This document shows, piece after piece, positions 1-11,678 of a DNA stretch of 64,000 nucleotides. The position numbers and the translations under genes were made by a program. The notes below the pieces were generated by a model, which did no database searches, had not been told where the DNA came from, and worked only from the letters and a program-made list of their open reading frames with translations. Origin of the DNA: Hsuehochloa calcarea (lineage: Eukaryota; Streptophyta; Magnoliopsida; Poales; Poaceae); contig CM070596.1 of NCBI GenBank assembly GCA_036346395.1, positions 22,730,177 to 22,794,176 of the forward strand, in the 5' to 3' direction. The stretch's first letter is position 1, and the number at the start of each line of letters is the position of its first letter.

Positions 1-838
1 AAATCGGATCTAGGCACTGGGCACTGGCTGGCCACCGCAATTTCCATGAAATCGGCAGGCTAGGCGATGAAAGCCGGCCCTAGGCATGGCAGATCTGGGT
101 GGAGCTAGGTGGGTAACAGAAAAATATTTTTGTGATAGCATAGCATGCATTAAAGAAAGCAAACTTCACGAGGGAGTGCATAGTATGATATTTCATGGTC
201 ACCATCTAACCATTTCAATATGGTTTATATTATCTGTATATTTTCTATGTTTAATACAGCTAGGTATGCACATGATGCACATGGGATAATAAATAAGTTG
301 TAAGCTGGTGAACACATATATAGTTGCAACCAATATGGAAAGCTAGTCAAGTAGGCACCTTATGGTAGCATCTGTTCACTGCTTGTATGAAGCTCCTGCA
401 ATGCTTATATGTATGGGACAAGCAGGACCTTGTGTATGATGCACCAGTAAGAAAAATACCATGAAGATCAACATTCTCGATATACTGCAGAAGGAAACAT
501 CAACAAACAGCACTTAGAAATCAGAAAGGGGAAAAAATCTAGTTAATATATCAAAACATAATAAGGATTGGTGATGTGCATATCAAATGGAGTGCGCTGG
601 CCACTGAATGAATGTGGCTCGATTCACATATATCATACTGATTCTGAATGCATCTTGTATTTATTTAGTATTTTAGTGTAATTAATTTTGACATAAATAA
701 TTGGATGTGGCTATATTTTGAAAAAAAAAATCGGACAACAGAGTTTTTTTTTTTGACCTATTGGATGCTATTTACAATAGTTTAATTGTAATGTTGAAGT
801 ACAAATTTTGAGGAAAGGTGTCAACCTTCAATACAAGA
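1..838. other. No gene recognised
   Basis: AT-rich sequence with homopolymer runs near 720-755. The short ORFs here have no recognisable motif, no splice context and no codon pattern that I trust. I see nothing I can name. Confidence 0.5.
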
Positions 839-1903
839 CCTATTCACTCGGAAGCACCAACACGTCTCAAATGTCCCGAGTCCGTGTCGGACACGGTGTC
901 CGACACGGCTCTAACACGTATTGCAGGCATATCGGAAATTACAGCCGCGAAAAAAATAATTAAATCCGGACACGTATCGGACACATGTAGGACACTTGGG
1001 CCCATTCAATTCCGCCCAACACAGTAGCAGCCCATTCAATTCAGCCCAACATAGTAGCAGCCCATTCCCCAACCTGTTAACCTAGTGTCCTCGTGCGCCT
1101 GGCTGCCTGCAGAGCTCCCTTCGGCGCCGCCTCTAGCACGAGCCCCCGACAGCGCCAGCCTGCTGCGTCGACCGCCCGCCAGATCTGTCAGCAACCCTTC
1201 CGTGCAGCCCCGACGACGCCGCTCTGGTTCTCCCCTTCGACGCCGCCTGCAGCCCCGACGCCGCTCTGCTTCATCGCCAGCTCCGGCCGCTCCCTGCTTC
1301 ATCGCCAGCTCTGATTCCCCCTCCCCGTCGCCGAGACGCTGACTCCCCTGCTGCTCCCCGGGAGCGACTCCCCTTCGACGCCGCCCCCGATTCGCATTCT
1401 CCCGATCGCCTGCTTCGTCGCCAGCTCCGACCGACGGCCGCCCCCTGTTTCGTCGCCAGCTCCGACTGCCCTTCTCCCCGTCGCCAAGACGCCGACTCCC
1501 CCGCTGCTCCCCAGGAGCGACTCCCCTTCGACGCCACCCCTGATTCGCGTTCCCCGTCGCCTGCTTTGTCGCCGATTTGGACTTGCTTCGGTGAGTCCCT
1601 ATACTTTCAATGTCTGTTGATGTCATGCCGCTGCTTGACTGCTTAAGTGCTTGTGCATACTGCATAGTATCATTTCTTCCCTATACTAAAAAGAACAGGA
1701 GCCAAGGATCATCTTTGAGGTACATATTCCTAACATTTTACACCTTCTATTTGATAAACACGTAGAAAAGCATTCAATAATACATATGCATATTATATAT
1801 ATATACACACACACAGCCGTATCCCCGTGTCACCATTTTTTAGAAAATGGCTAATCCTGTGTCCGACACGCATGTCCGTGTCCGTGCATCCTAGCCTATT
1901 CAC
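839..1903. mobile_element. Putative Mutator-like (Pack-MULE-type) transposon with GC-rich cargo
   Basis: The 9-bp sequence CCTATTCAC occurs at 839-847 and again at 1895-1903. The ends just inside it are imperfect inverted repeats: the left end reads GGAAGCACCAACACG and the right end, on the other strand, reads GGATGCACGGACACG. Both ends continue into GTGTCGGACAC motifs. A 9-bp target duplication is characteristic of the Mutator superfamily. The interior (about 1080-1590) is very GC-rich, unlike its AT-rich surroundings, and ends in an exon/intron-like boundary (TTCG then GTGAGT near 1589) followed by AT-rich intron-like DNA. That is what a captured first exon of a grass gene looks like. No transposase is visible, so it would be non-autonomous. 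The terminal repeats are weak, so the superfamily call is an inference. Confidence 0.5.
1322..1577. repeat. Imperfect tandem duplication, period about 153 bp
   Basis: The block starting at about 1322 (CCCGTCGCCGAGACG, then CTCCCCGGGAGCGACTCC and CCTGCTTCGTCGCC) recurs at about 1475 as CCCGTCGCCAAGACG, CTCCCCAGGAGCGACTCC and CCTGCTTTGTCGCC. It lies inside the GC-rich cargo of the putative Mutator-like element. Long open frames here on both strands are probably a by-product of base composition. Confidence 0.7.
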
Positions 1904-2916
1904 ACCTAAAGTATTGATACAATTAGGAAGATTCAAAAAAATATTGCTACAAAATTACAAAATTCAGAAAAGGATATAGGATATATATATATATATATTG
2001 AAGCTATTGTGAATCTTTACTACTTAAAAATATTCTAGTGGTGGTGAGTGATGTGTTCTATGTTTATGTGCCCCCTCCCCTCTCATGTAAAAATATGGTG
2101 CCGATAGGTGGGCCTTCCCCACCCGATTTCTTTTCTCACAAGGAATCGCCTATCATCTCTCCCGAACAAACCTCTCCTAACAAACTATCCCCTTCCATTA
2201 CGATCTCTACTAACAAACACTCCCATGCACTCACGATCATCATCTCTGATGTCACCCTCATGATGACCCTCCTCTCCAGCTCCCCTTCTAATTCACATCA
2301 TTATTGGCCTCGTGCAGCAGAGCGTTGATGTCAGCGCATGGGCGACAACAAGCTAGCTGCGATCGATGAGGCAGCGATGCCCGAGCACTCTGCGGCATGG
2401 AGATCCGTCAGCGGCAGCGCTCAGGAGCAAAGCAGGTGATGGTAGGCACTGATGGGGACATGAGGAGCGTGATGCAGCAATGCAATTGGAGAAAATAGGG
2501 CGGGAACGGTGCAACTGAGGTGGCGCATGGGGCCAACATCATTGAGCGATCAGGTTGCTCTGCCAGTGACTGTGTCTTTGTGGACGAAGAACATCATTAT
2601 AGTGTTGGATGAAGCTACTGATGCCTGCGATGGACAAAGAGATCAGCTTCAAGAACCTCTTGGTGTCCAACACATGAATGCTATAGGGATTGACCTCACG
2701 CTAGGCATCGTCGCTTCGGCTTTCATCGTAATAATGGGTGAATACACAACGTGCATGATAAATGCTCCAAAATTTTCATATGTTTTATAGAGCCTTTCTT
2801 TATTGTGTGAATTTTATTCTTGCTGTAATTACTTCATTATGGTTCGAATCAGAGTCTTAACCGATCTAGAATAGGAGGGGTCCTTGATGGGAAGAGAGAA
2901 TCATCATAAGATTTGG
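1904..2916. other. No gene recognised; TA microsatellite
   Basis: An uninterrupted TA run lies at about 1979-1999, and a TA/CA run lies just to the left inside the transposon at about 1793-1816. A 93-codon ORF at 2509-2790 (plus) has no domain that I recognise. It lies in an abrupt GC-rich patch (2330-2740) that may be captured gene sequence. I do not call it a gene. Confidence 0.4.
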
Positions 2917-5900
2917 TCATATCCTGCTCACTGCATTCGATGGCAACCACACGATGCTCGCCTGCGGAAACATGAAGAACACAAATATAGCCAGTGGATG
3001 TACTCTCCATCTGTTAATTTGTTTTTGAGAGTACACGGAGGAGGCACACCACATGCACACCCCACTCATAGCGCACACATACAAACTCACGTGCGTGTCC
3101 ACTACCCACACTAATTTGTTCCTTATGTATTTTTTTTTCACTGAATATCATACACCATAGCATGACGATTAATGAATGGAAGATGATTTTTGCAAACTTT
3201 TAATGGTTTTATTACTATACAACACAAGAAATGATTTTATTTGGTATTTCACAACAAGGTGCGGGCACTTAGCTAGTAAGTATATGCAACAGTACGCGAT
3301 AATATTACTGTTTTATACAAACTGTCGGAGTACCTTAAGAACTCTGTCTTTTCCAAGCCACTTGTAGGCAGTCTCAGATGACCTCCTTTCATGAACTTTC
3401 GATGTCATCATCTGCGTTTATTTCACTCAATGAATGAACTGCTTCAGCATAATGTATAGCACCACACAATAAATGATGTATTACCTTCGTTAACACGAAT
3501 GCTTGTTCAAACTGCCGAATTTGGATCCATTGCTCTGCAATTATACCCTCTATCTGATATGAAAATTGAAAAAAAAATACTTAACCTTTTCTAAGTTTTC
3601 TTAGAAGATATATCCAAAAAGTCTAGTAGCATTAATGAACAGTGAGATTAATTATGGGGATGGATGTCTGCTTCATTACAATGTACAGCAGTTGGCCAGT
3701 TGCTTCAATATGTATGGGACTAATTCTTTAAAAACTTATCCTAGCTAGCTCAACCCAACCACACACCTTTTCACTCTTCAAGTAATAATTATCATCCTCA
3801 TAAGGCTTTAACTAAAGAAGATGGTTTATACTTTTCCAAATAGCTAGCTATTACATCATAGCCAGTGTTCCCCTAGGCGGCGCAGGAGGCCTAGCCTGCC
3901 TAGCCGATTTATCTCACCTAGGCGGTGATTAGGTGCTAGGCGTGGTCTGCTGCCCGACTAGTGCCTAACGCCTAGGGGAACACTGATCATAGCATCTTCA
4001 TACATCTACAAATAAACATTTTAGACTTACGCAAAGAAGCATTACTACATGTGATGTTCTCCCATGAAATAATCACTACAGGTGATGTGTGCAAAAGGAA
4101 GTACAGTTGCAAAATACAAAGCAAAAGTGGTCAACACAATAACATTCAGTCAGAGCATACCTTTTTGACTTCTGAACTCAGAGTTTCTACCCTTTTCTCT
4201 GCATCATTTGCTAGTGATTCTATGGTGTAAGCATTGTTGTTTATCTTTCTGACCTCTTGCTGGAGGAGTTGCACCTGTGCAGAATCCATGCCATGAGTTG
4301 CATGACGAATTTTCCCATATAAGTTTGATGGAACAATGATATGTTTTACTAGTATTAAAACATTATGCTGAAAAGATGTAATTTTAGCCACTTCCTCCAA
4401 TATTGCAAGTGGAGCAGATACAGAAACCAGTATTTATACTATATCCTTTCAGAGAAAATTTTCAAATCCTTCTAGAGAGAGTGAGAAAGGTACCTCGTCT
4501 TCCATAGCTTTAATGTTGCTTTCAGGGTATGATTTGCTTTGAGATTTCTGCACACAGAGAGTACAAATATTAGTACGTGCAAGAAAAGCCTTTAAATACA
4601 TCCTATTGAAAACATTTATATAATACAGAACATAAAACCATCACAGTAAGTGGTGAACGAGTCAGTTGGACCCAGTGATGGTCGATGATAACACAAGACA
4701 GCAAAATTAGATATGTTGATGTATTAAATTGGAATTAAATGCTGGTAGAAAAAAAAATAGATATTGAGATCTTTGAATGTTTAAAAAAATTATAGAAAAT
4801 TAAAATATTTATGCATCTTGCTATCCTTTAGTTTCACAAAATAGTACAAAAAGAAGAAAGGCCATCTACACTATTCGTTTGCTCGTATTCTCTGCCCCCA
4901 GCTAATGAAGATCCCATGCCTTATTTTTCCCAGAAAGATATGAGAAATTATGATGTATAAGTTTGCTAGCAACAACATGAACAAGTATTCAGCATTAAAA
5001 GAAAGGAATCATCGCCTATCTATTTTTGAAGGTACTAAAATGGTTTTTTGGAAAATTGAAACTTCACGCTGAACAAATGAAATTCCGTACAGAAGAAGTG
5101 ATGTCTATTCCATCTACAGTGAGATGGTTTATGGGGTTGTAATATTAAAGAGCAATGTAACACCACATCACTTACTGATCTAAATGCATACCTTTATACT
5201 TTCTTGTCCATTCATTAAAAGCTTGATGTCACGTTCCATCGCTTCAATGGGTTTGTTGTCCTCTTCCAAAATGTTAGCTTTACTCTTCAAAGTTTTTGCA
5301 TTTTCCTCCAGCATAGATTCTGAGCGACAAATTAATCTTATAAAGATTGGGGAATAATATGTTAATCAAAGAAAATCCACAAATAACATTGGATCAATTG
5401 GCAGCAAAGAGCACGAGATGCAAGTAAATTATATTTTTTCCATGGCATCAAAGAAGCTTGTGAATTATGATTTCCATGTAGAAACTAGAAAACAAAGGGG
5501 AAAAAGGCACATAATTCGTAAACCATTCTATAACGTTTTGATAACATGTTATCAAGCTGTCTAGTTTGACTCTAGTGAGGGGTAAATTTCTGACAGGTAA
5601 CAGCCTAAAAATTAGGTTGAATTTGGTTATGCACAAGAATGCATAACCAGTTCCACTGTGATAGACTGAATACAAATGCAGCAATGAACTGACAATGAAA
5701 AACTCATTTCTTCTTTGACATACTGCCATAAGGATGATCTTTGTGTGCTTCAAGATTCATTACCAAACCTATGTGCTAAAGACTCCCCAGGAATTTGACA
5801 GGCAATTTGGGATTGGAATACTAACCCTGCAGGTACAAACAAACAGAACAGAAATTCAAATAGCACAAATGATTCTATAAGAACTCAAAATAACCAGAAG

Positions 5901-6826
5901 GAATTCCTAACCAGAAACATAAATTTTTAATGCCAATGATCAATTCCAACAGTTCAAATCCCCGACCAATAGAATTCTGACTTCTTAGCCAGATTATAAT
6001 TTTTTAAAATTCTTATTCTTAAATTTGTAATGCACAAAATACAATACTAGTAAATTTAGAATAATTAAGGATTTAAAATGAATCAAAACTTAATATCGAA
6101 TATTCATATTCTACAATATAGACATCATATGTCTAAATCCAAAACTATTACGGAAATATTTAAATTCTAAAAAGATTAGGGTTATAACTTCGGAAATGGC
6201 TTAAAATTCAGATACAGTTCCAAAAATTGAATCTGAATTTTCGAATTAAAAGTCAGTATTGAAAATTGAAATGACTGGATATGTAAAAGATAACTTGATA
6301 TTTACAATTGTGAAGTAACTTGAAATTTCAAATTCAACATTGCCGAATCCAGTGGTTTGACCATGTCCCTGTCTTCCGGTTCAGAGGGTTTGTTTCAAAC
6401 AAGGTCGTATTGTCCATATTTATCCAAGTCTCCAAGTTCTCATTTCAGTGTACAACGATGAGCACAAAACGTAACGCGTTTCAGATCTCCTGCTAATCTG
6501 AACTGACACCAGAATTCCAAACAGGGCAAACGAAAGCATTGGAGAGAGGAAGAAGGAGCCTCACCCAACCGCGCGACCTTGACCCTGAGCTCGTCGATCT
6601 CCGACCGCAAGGCGTCGGCGGCGGGGCGGGGGTCGGCGTCGGATACGGCGTAGATGGCGGTGAGGAGCGCGGCGATGGTGAGCAGCGCCGCGGCGGAGCG
6701 GGCGTGGTGGCGGGGGTCGAGGGAGGGGGAGAGGCGCAGGCGCAGGGCAACGGAGAGGAGGCGGAGGGGGAGGAGGAACGCCACGGCGAGGAGGAGGATG
6801 GCCTCCGCGGCGGCGGGGGAGGCCAT
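2917..6826 (-). CDS. Spliced gene for a small membrane-anchored coiled-coil protein of unknown function
   Basis: I assembled this gene by eye. The exons on the minus strand are 6826-6565, 5319-5192, 4547-4494, 4274-4161, 3553-3485 and 3411-3334, and probably 2961-2917. All introns are GT-AG and the reading frame is preserved through every junction (exon 1 ends in phase 1, the rest in phase 0). Exon 1 gives 87 residues starting MASPAAAEAI, with hydrophobic segments at about residues 8-28 and 45-62. The rest is charged and heptad-like, including the stretches QQEVRKINNN and AEKRVETLSSEVKK, so a coiled coil is likely. The total is about 249 residues. If exon 6 is read through without the last splice, translation stops at 3313 and gives about 241. 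The start ATG follows an AAACCCTAAACC leader typical of grass genes. I do not recognise the family; a membrane-anchored scaffold is a guess from topology. The last exon is the least certain part. Confidence 0.75.
3863..3985. mobile_element. hAT-type MITE, 123 bp, in an intron of the coiled-coil gene
   Basis: The element has perfect 17-bp terminal inverted repeats, CAGTGTTCCCCTAGGCG at the left and its complement at the right. It is flanked on both sides by the 8-bp duplication ATCATAGC (3855-3862 and 3986-3993). An 8-bp target duplication and ends starting CAG fit hAT elements. The interior is a run of CTAGGCG-like motifs and has no coding capacity. It sits in the intron between the exons 4274-4161 and 3553-3485. 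Confidence 0.9.
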
Positions 6827-7045
6827 GGTTTAGGGTTTACGGCGGCCGGGAGGGAGGAGGAGGGTGGGGCCGTGGTTTGCGCTGCGATGTCCAAATATGA
6901 GCGGGAGGGGAGGTCGTCGCCTATCCTAGAGCACAAAACACTGAAACAGCTACCGACATCTGATTTTTTTTTTCTGAGTTTTTCCGAGTTTCTCGAACAT
7001 TTACCTGTTTGGAAAGTGTAAACTTTTTAAAATTCATGCCAGAAT
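6827..7045 (-). promoter_or_regulatory. 5' UTR and presumed promoter of the coiled-coil gene
   Basis: The sequence directly upstream of the ATG is GC-rich for about 110 bp and then AT-rich. The AAACCCTAAACC leader abuts the start codon. No clear TATA box is visible. The transposon-like insertion that begins at 7046 leaves only about 220 bp of original proximal DNA. Confidence 0.4.
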
Positions 7046-9342
7046 TATGCTCTCTCCGTTTCAGAGGCCTGTTTGTTGTTTGTTAGGTTTAAGTTTTTTG
7101 ACTTACAGTTTAAAGCCAATTTTTTTGGTTTAATCAGTTTATAAGTTTCTTATCTTTTAAACTAAATTTTAGTGTTTAGTAATCCGATTTTTTATAAGAT
7201 GTTGGTTTATTGAGTTGTGTGTGAATGATAAAAAATATGAATTGACCTTTAGGGTTTAAAGGACCCTTTTAAGCATGTATTTAAACTTATTTTTATATAA
7301 AATTTATAAATATGACAATACATGTAAGTGTACCTGTGAAACAAAATAGATTTCGCAATGTCTAACGAAATTCTATTATATAAATGAAATTTGAAACAAT
7401 AATGCTTGAGCAACTCAGCTATCAAACAAGAAACTTGTGTTATTCATAAAATTTCATGCATATAGAGAATCAGCGGCTCTGGAAATTGACATTGACAATA
7501 ATGAATATCTATACAACTCAATTTATACCTGATCATACAAGAATATGAATTTATAGATTGCCATCAGCTTTAAACTACATGCCAAATCAAAGCACAATTG
7601 ATCACTGCTGAAGTCTCACACACAAGTATGCTAATCTGGCAAACACAAATGCTTTACATTACAATCAGTTCTTTGGTCAATTTTACAGGGTACTACTTAA
7701 TTGGATGTTGGATCCGCCGTTTGCATCTTTGTTTATTGCCTATAAAATCAAACAATGGCTTAAAAATTTCAGTTTAAGAACCCAACAAGCCATAGGTTAC
7801 TCCATGGATGAATAACACTAAATGAAAGTGAAGTGCAAAAATAATTTCAGGATGGGGATGACAGCAAATTGGAGGCTCTAGTGATGATGTAATTTACAGG
7901 ATTGGTACTGATGTTGCAGTGATCATTGCTCTAGTAATGCTTGCATCTTGCTCACAATCAAAGTAGAGCATTTTGGCTACTTTACAACAATGCTTGCTCA
8001 CATTAGTTGAATGAAGCTACCAAATGGAGATATTAACACATTCAAGTCTGAATCTACCACCTACAAGGTTGAGTGAAGCATATAACATACAACTCAAAAT
8101 AAGTTGGCTATTTATGTCTCATTATCCATGTTAAGGGATGTATATTCTTTAGAGGATGGCCATATTATGCTACTGAGTTCAATGTCCAAATATCAGACAT
8201 AAATGTGGTGATATCTTTTATGCTCCAATGCTTCCATCTTGCTCAAGATCAAAGTGAGGAGACAAAGACTCACTGGGGGAGGTAGAGTCGGACGAGGAAG
8301 GGCCGGCGTCGGGGTCGTTAGGAGGAGGCGGCGGGCCAGGGGAGGCGGCGTCGGACGAGGTAGGGTCGGCATCGTCCGAGGGGAGGCAGCGACGTCTTCC
8401 TCGCGGGGGTGACTACGTTGGGAGGGGTGGGGAGGAGGCGGTGTAGGGGAGGGACGATGGCGTTGGGGAGGAGGAGGCGGCGGTGTAGGGAGGGGGCGGC
8501 GCCGTGGGGGAGGAGGAAGGCGGTGGTGCGGGGAGGGGGCGACACGGTGGGGGGGGCGGCAGTGGGGGGAGAGGAGCGGCACTGTGGGGGAAGGGAGGCG
8601 GTGGTGTAGGGAGAGGGGAGCGGCGCCATGGGGAGAGGGGAGGCGGCGGTGTATGGAAAGGGGAGCGGCGCCGTGGGGGAGGGGAGGGGAGGCGGCGGTG
8701 TAGGGGGAGGGGAGAGGCACCGTGGGGAGGGGAGGCGGTGGTGTAGGGAGAGGGAGTGGCGCCTTGGGGGGGAGGGGGTGTAGAGAGAGGGGAACAGTGC
8801 TATGTGGGGAGGGGATTTGAGGCAGCGACGTGGGAAATCGAAAGATTTGGGGGAATAGAAGGACGGAAGAGAAAAAAAAAGAACGATTTGCATTTATATG
8901 CAATGACATTTTGTGGGTAATTTCAAGAATTTTAGTGGCAATCGGTTATTCCATTCCGTAAAAGCTAAAAAGCACCTCTTCCTTGGCTTATAGCTTTTAG
9001 GCTTAAAATGACTTAAGCTTTTTATAAGCCAGATAAAAAAGGCACCTCTTTGTTTAGACTTAGGCTTTTTTTTGCTTTTAAGCGGATAAAAGCCTAAACA
9101 AATAGGGCCAAAATACCTAATACTCTTGACTTTGACCATCCAAACCTCATAATCTTTGACCAAATATTTTTCTAAATATTTAGTTTGGTTGTATTGAAGT
9201 GATATCGTTAGATTTGTTGTAACAAAAATAACATTAAATTTCCTTAATAATTTATACATGTATTAGTAAAAAATAATAGCAAAAAATAAACTTTTAGATC
9301 GTAAAAAGTTATGAGTGACAAGTATTCTAAAACGGAGAGCAT
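7046..9342. mobile_element. Composite MITE-like insertion with Stowaway-like ends
   Basis: The left end reads ATGCTCTCTCCGTTTCAGA (7046-7064) and the right end, on the other strand, reads ATGCTCTCCGTTTTAGAA (9342-9325). These resemble Stowaway termini, with a 2-bp indel between them. Just inside, GCCTGTTTGTTGTTTG (from 7066) pairs with GGCCCTATTTGTTTAGGC (complement, ending about 9110), suggesting that a second element has inserted into the first. The interior holds AT-rich DNA (7400-8200) that looks like noncoding gene sequence, then a G-rich minisatellite. Two related motifs (GCTTGCATCTTGCTCACAA at about 7940 and GCTTCCATCTTGCTCAAGA at about 8228) suggest an internal duplication. I see no transposase. 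I could not identify clean target duplications, so the borders are approximate. Confidence 0.45.
8420..8800. repeat. G-rich minisatellite
   Basis: Degenerate tandem copies of a unit of roughly 45-60 bp centred on GGGGAGGCGGCGGTGTAGGG and AGCGGCGCCGTGGGG. The plus strand has many runs of three to five G. Long open frames (proline-rich on the minus strand, glycine- and arginine-rich on the plus strand) follow from this composition and are not taken as genes. Confidence 0.8.
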
Positions 9343-9349
9343 TTCAATT

Positions 9350-11040
9350 AGGCTAAGTTGTCACGTATCCTAAACTTCAATAAGCCTTCAAAGTAATACA
9401 ATATAACATGTTTTTTTGCGACAACACAATTGAATAAGTTTATAACCTCATTCATTCAACCATTCAATTTGATAAGTTTTAGGTTTCTTGAATGTAGGTA
9501 ATCCTAAACTCTTAATCATGTCAAGACTAGGAAGATTTTGGCACTACCACCATCAATAATAAAAGTTCACACCTTGCTCTTGACTATACCTTGAATGTGG
9601 AAGATGTTGTTTTGCTGGTTTGTCCCCATGCACTCATCACCTTCCTTATGGATTTTTCTAACTTAAAGTGAGATAACTTGTTCGAAATCACAATATGTAG
9701 CACCATAAGGTTCATCATTAGCATGATCAGATTGTACATCTTTTTTTCACTTTTCAGAATGAAGCTCACTGGTATCATCAATATTTATGGCGTGTTTATT
9801 AGAACATTCACTCATCTTATGACCTTTACCATAACATTTAAAGCATGTAATATTGCTGGTGGTAGCATTAGAAACAACACTACTAGCATCTTTACTCATT
9901 GTATTACTTACCGAGCTTACCATTTTTGAAGCATCGTGTTGGAAAGGTGCTGATTTTGATGATGTCGTAGCCTTGGATGTGATTTCAGCACCTCCCTCTT
10001 GTGGATTTGAACGCTTCCAAGTGGATGGAGAAGAATAGGAGCGGCCTCCTTTCACCTTCCTCAATAGTTGTTGTTCAGACCACAATACTTGATGTACCAA
10101 CTCTTGTAGATTGGTATATGAATGCATCTCAATACGGTCTTGGACATCCTCATTATGCCCCTCCAAAAAGCCTACCATGCATGCCTTTTCTAAGACGTTG
10201 TAGCTTGTTATGAATAGATCGTGCATAGTATGGTGATATAAATCGTTCTCTCATGATGTTCTTCATGCCATTCCATGTCCTGGGTCATCGCCCTTCCCTA
10301 TTTAACTGATCCCACCAAACAAAAGCATATTCAGTTAATTCAATTGAAGCAGTACATACCTTCTTTTCCTCAGAGAAGTTTTGACCATCATAGATTTGAT
10401 CAACACGCATTACCCACTCTAGGTACTTCTCGAATCAGTTCAGCTTGTGAATGATGGAATTGAGATCTTGTGTTTTCCCAAGTCATCATCCTCACGACCT
10501 CGTCCACCTCCATTGTCATGCCCAAAGAGACCACCTTTCATATGACCAGCGACATGGTTGTCGTAATTGAAACCACATCGTTGGCCATTATAGCGATAGT
10601 TCCCATAGAAAGCTCCATTGGACACGACGTCGAAATGATAGTCCTGAAAATCATCAACAAAATTATTTTGTACTGTGGACGTTGTAGGGTGGAAGAACGG
10701 GACCACCAACTCTAGTATCGGCTTGCACTCCTTGATTCCCCTCCAATTGTCGTAGGGAATCCATGATAGCATCAAAACGAATGTCCACTGCTCGTTCATA
10801 TCTTTAGAATGCTTGTTCATGTCTTGTGAAGCAAGTGTTCAGATTACCTTCCACCTTGGTAATACGATTGCCTAGGTCAATCCGTAGGTCGTGGAGACCT
10901 TGTTCCAATGTGCCATACCTTCTAGTGAAGTGTTGATTGGTCGCAATGAATTGAGAATGAATGTTTAGAGGAAGATCAGTACCATAGTGTAAGTCCTCCT
11001 CCTCAACTACTTGGTGTTCTCCTTGATGTGAAGCTCCTAA
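9350..11040 (-). pseudogene. Ty3/gypsy gag and start of protease, degenerate
   Basis: Gag binds and packages element RNA; protease processes the polyprotein. Read on the minus strand, 10820-10440 carries the usual approach to the gag core (DDLGKHKISIPSF). The region 10440-10226 carries a frame-shifted capsid core, with WWDQLNREG-like residues. The region 10226-9747 ends in a CCHC zinc knuckle, CFKCYGKGHKMSEC (about 9850-9805). Downstream, about 9595-9480 shows a protease active-site-like IIDGGS followed by YQIEWLNE. There are several stops and frame changes. The sequence ends at the MITE-like insertion at about 9342, with no reverse transcriptase or integrase beyond it. The gag style is closest to Tat/RIRE2-like elements, which is a weak assignment. 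Confidence 0.8.
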
Positions 11041-11678
11041 TATTGTTAATGGAAATAAGAAAATAATAATAAATCAATGAATAAATGTGGTGCTCACTCA
11101 CAACTCAACCTTACCTTCCAATGTTCTTACTTATCCTCACAACTTGCACATGCAAGCCACGGTGGTTCATGTGTGGTATTGGTAATAAGAGATATATGTA
11201 GTGATTACCAATGATGAAATCAAGTACTAAACACAAGAAATATGTGGAGCTTGGTAGGCTAACCAAAGGGAACAATATGAATTCTAGACTTTTGCCAAGT
11301 TAAGTAATAATCCAAACTAGAATTCAATTGCCTAGTTGCTGATCACAAGATATAAGCGAAGTGTATTGCAACTGACACACAAAGATAGATGTAACTTGAT
11401 GCAAACAAAGGTATAAGTAAGTTGGGAGCAATATGAAAATTGACTAGCTTATATCGCAACAAGTATTAGAAATACTCTAGCTAGTTGCAAGGAATGATAT
11501 GAGAGCACAAGATTGCACAAAAGATGTATATGCTCACAATTGCACCAACAAGTAATGGGGGTAATATGCTCAATTGATGTATTTCGACCAAAGCTTTTCT
11601 TTTCACTTTTTTTTCTTTCTCTTTTTTACATCTCTTTTTCTTTCTTTTCACAATGGCCAAAACAAAGATATCAAGATG
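11041..11678 (-). other. Leader of the bottom-layer gypsy element, noncoding
   Basis: AT-rich sequence upstream of the degenerate gag on the minus strand, ending at the AGATG duplication of the solo LTR. A pyrimidine-rich run lies at about 11590-11650. No gene is seen. Confidence 0.4.

Noticed and set aside
1036..1665. 209-codon arginine- and glycine-rich ORF on the minus strand
   Set aside because: It lies in GC-rich, tandemly duplicated DNA that is open in several frames on both strands, with no domain or start context.
2509..2790. 93-codon ORF containing VLDEATDACD, resembling an ABC-transporter Walker B region
   Set aside because: No Walker A, signature motif or other domain sequence is present, so the likeness is probably chance.
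8193..8909. 238-codon proline-rich ORF (minus) and its glycine-rich counterparts on the plus strand
   Set aside because: Produced by the G-rich minisatellite; composition alone keeps all frames open.
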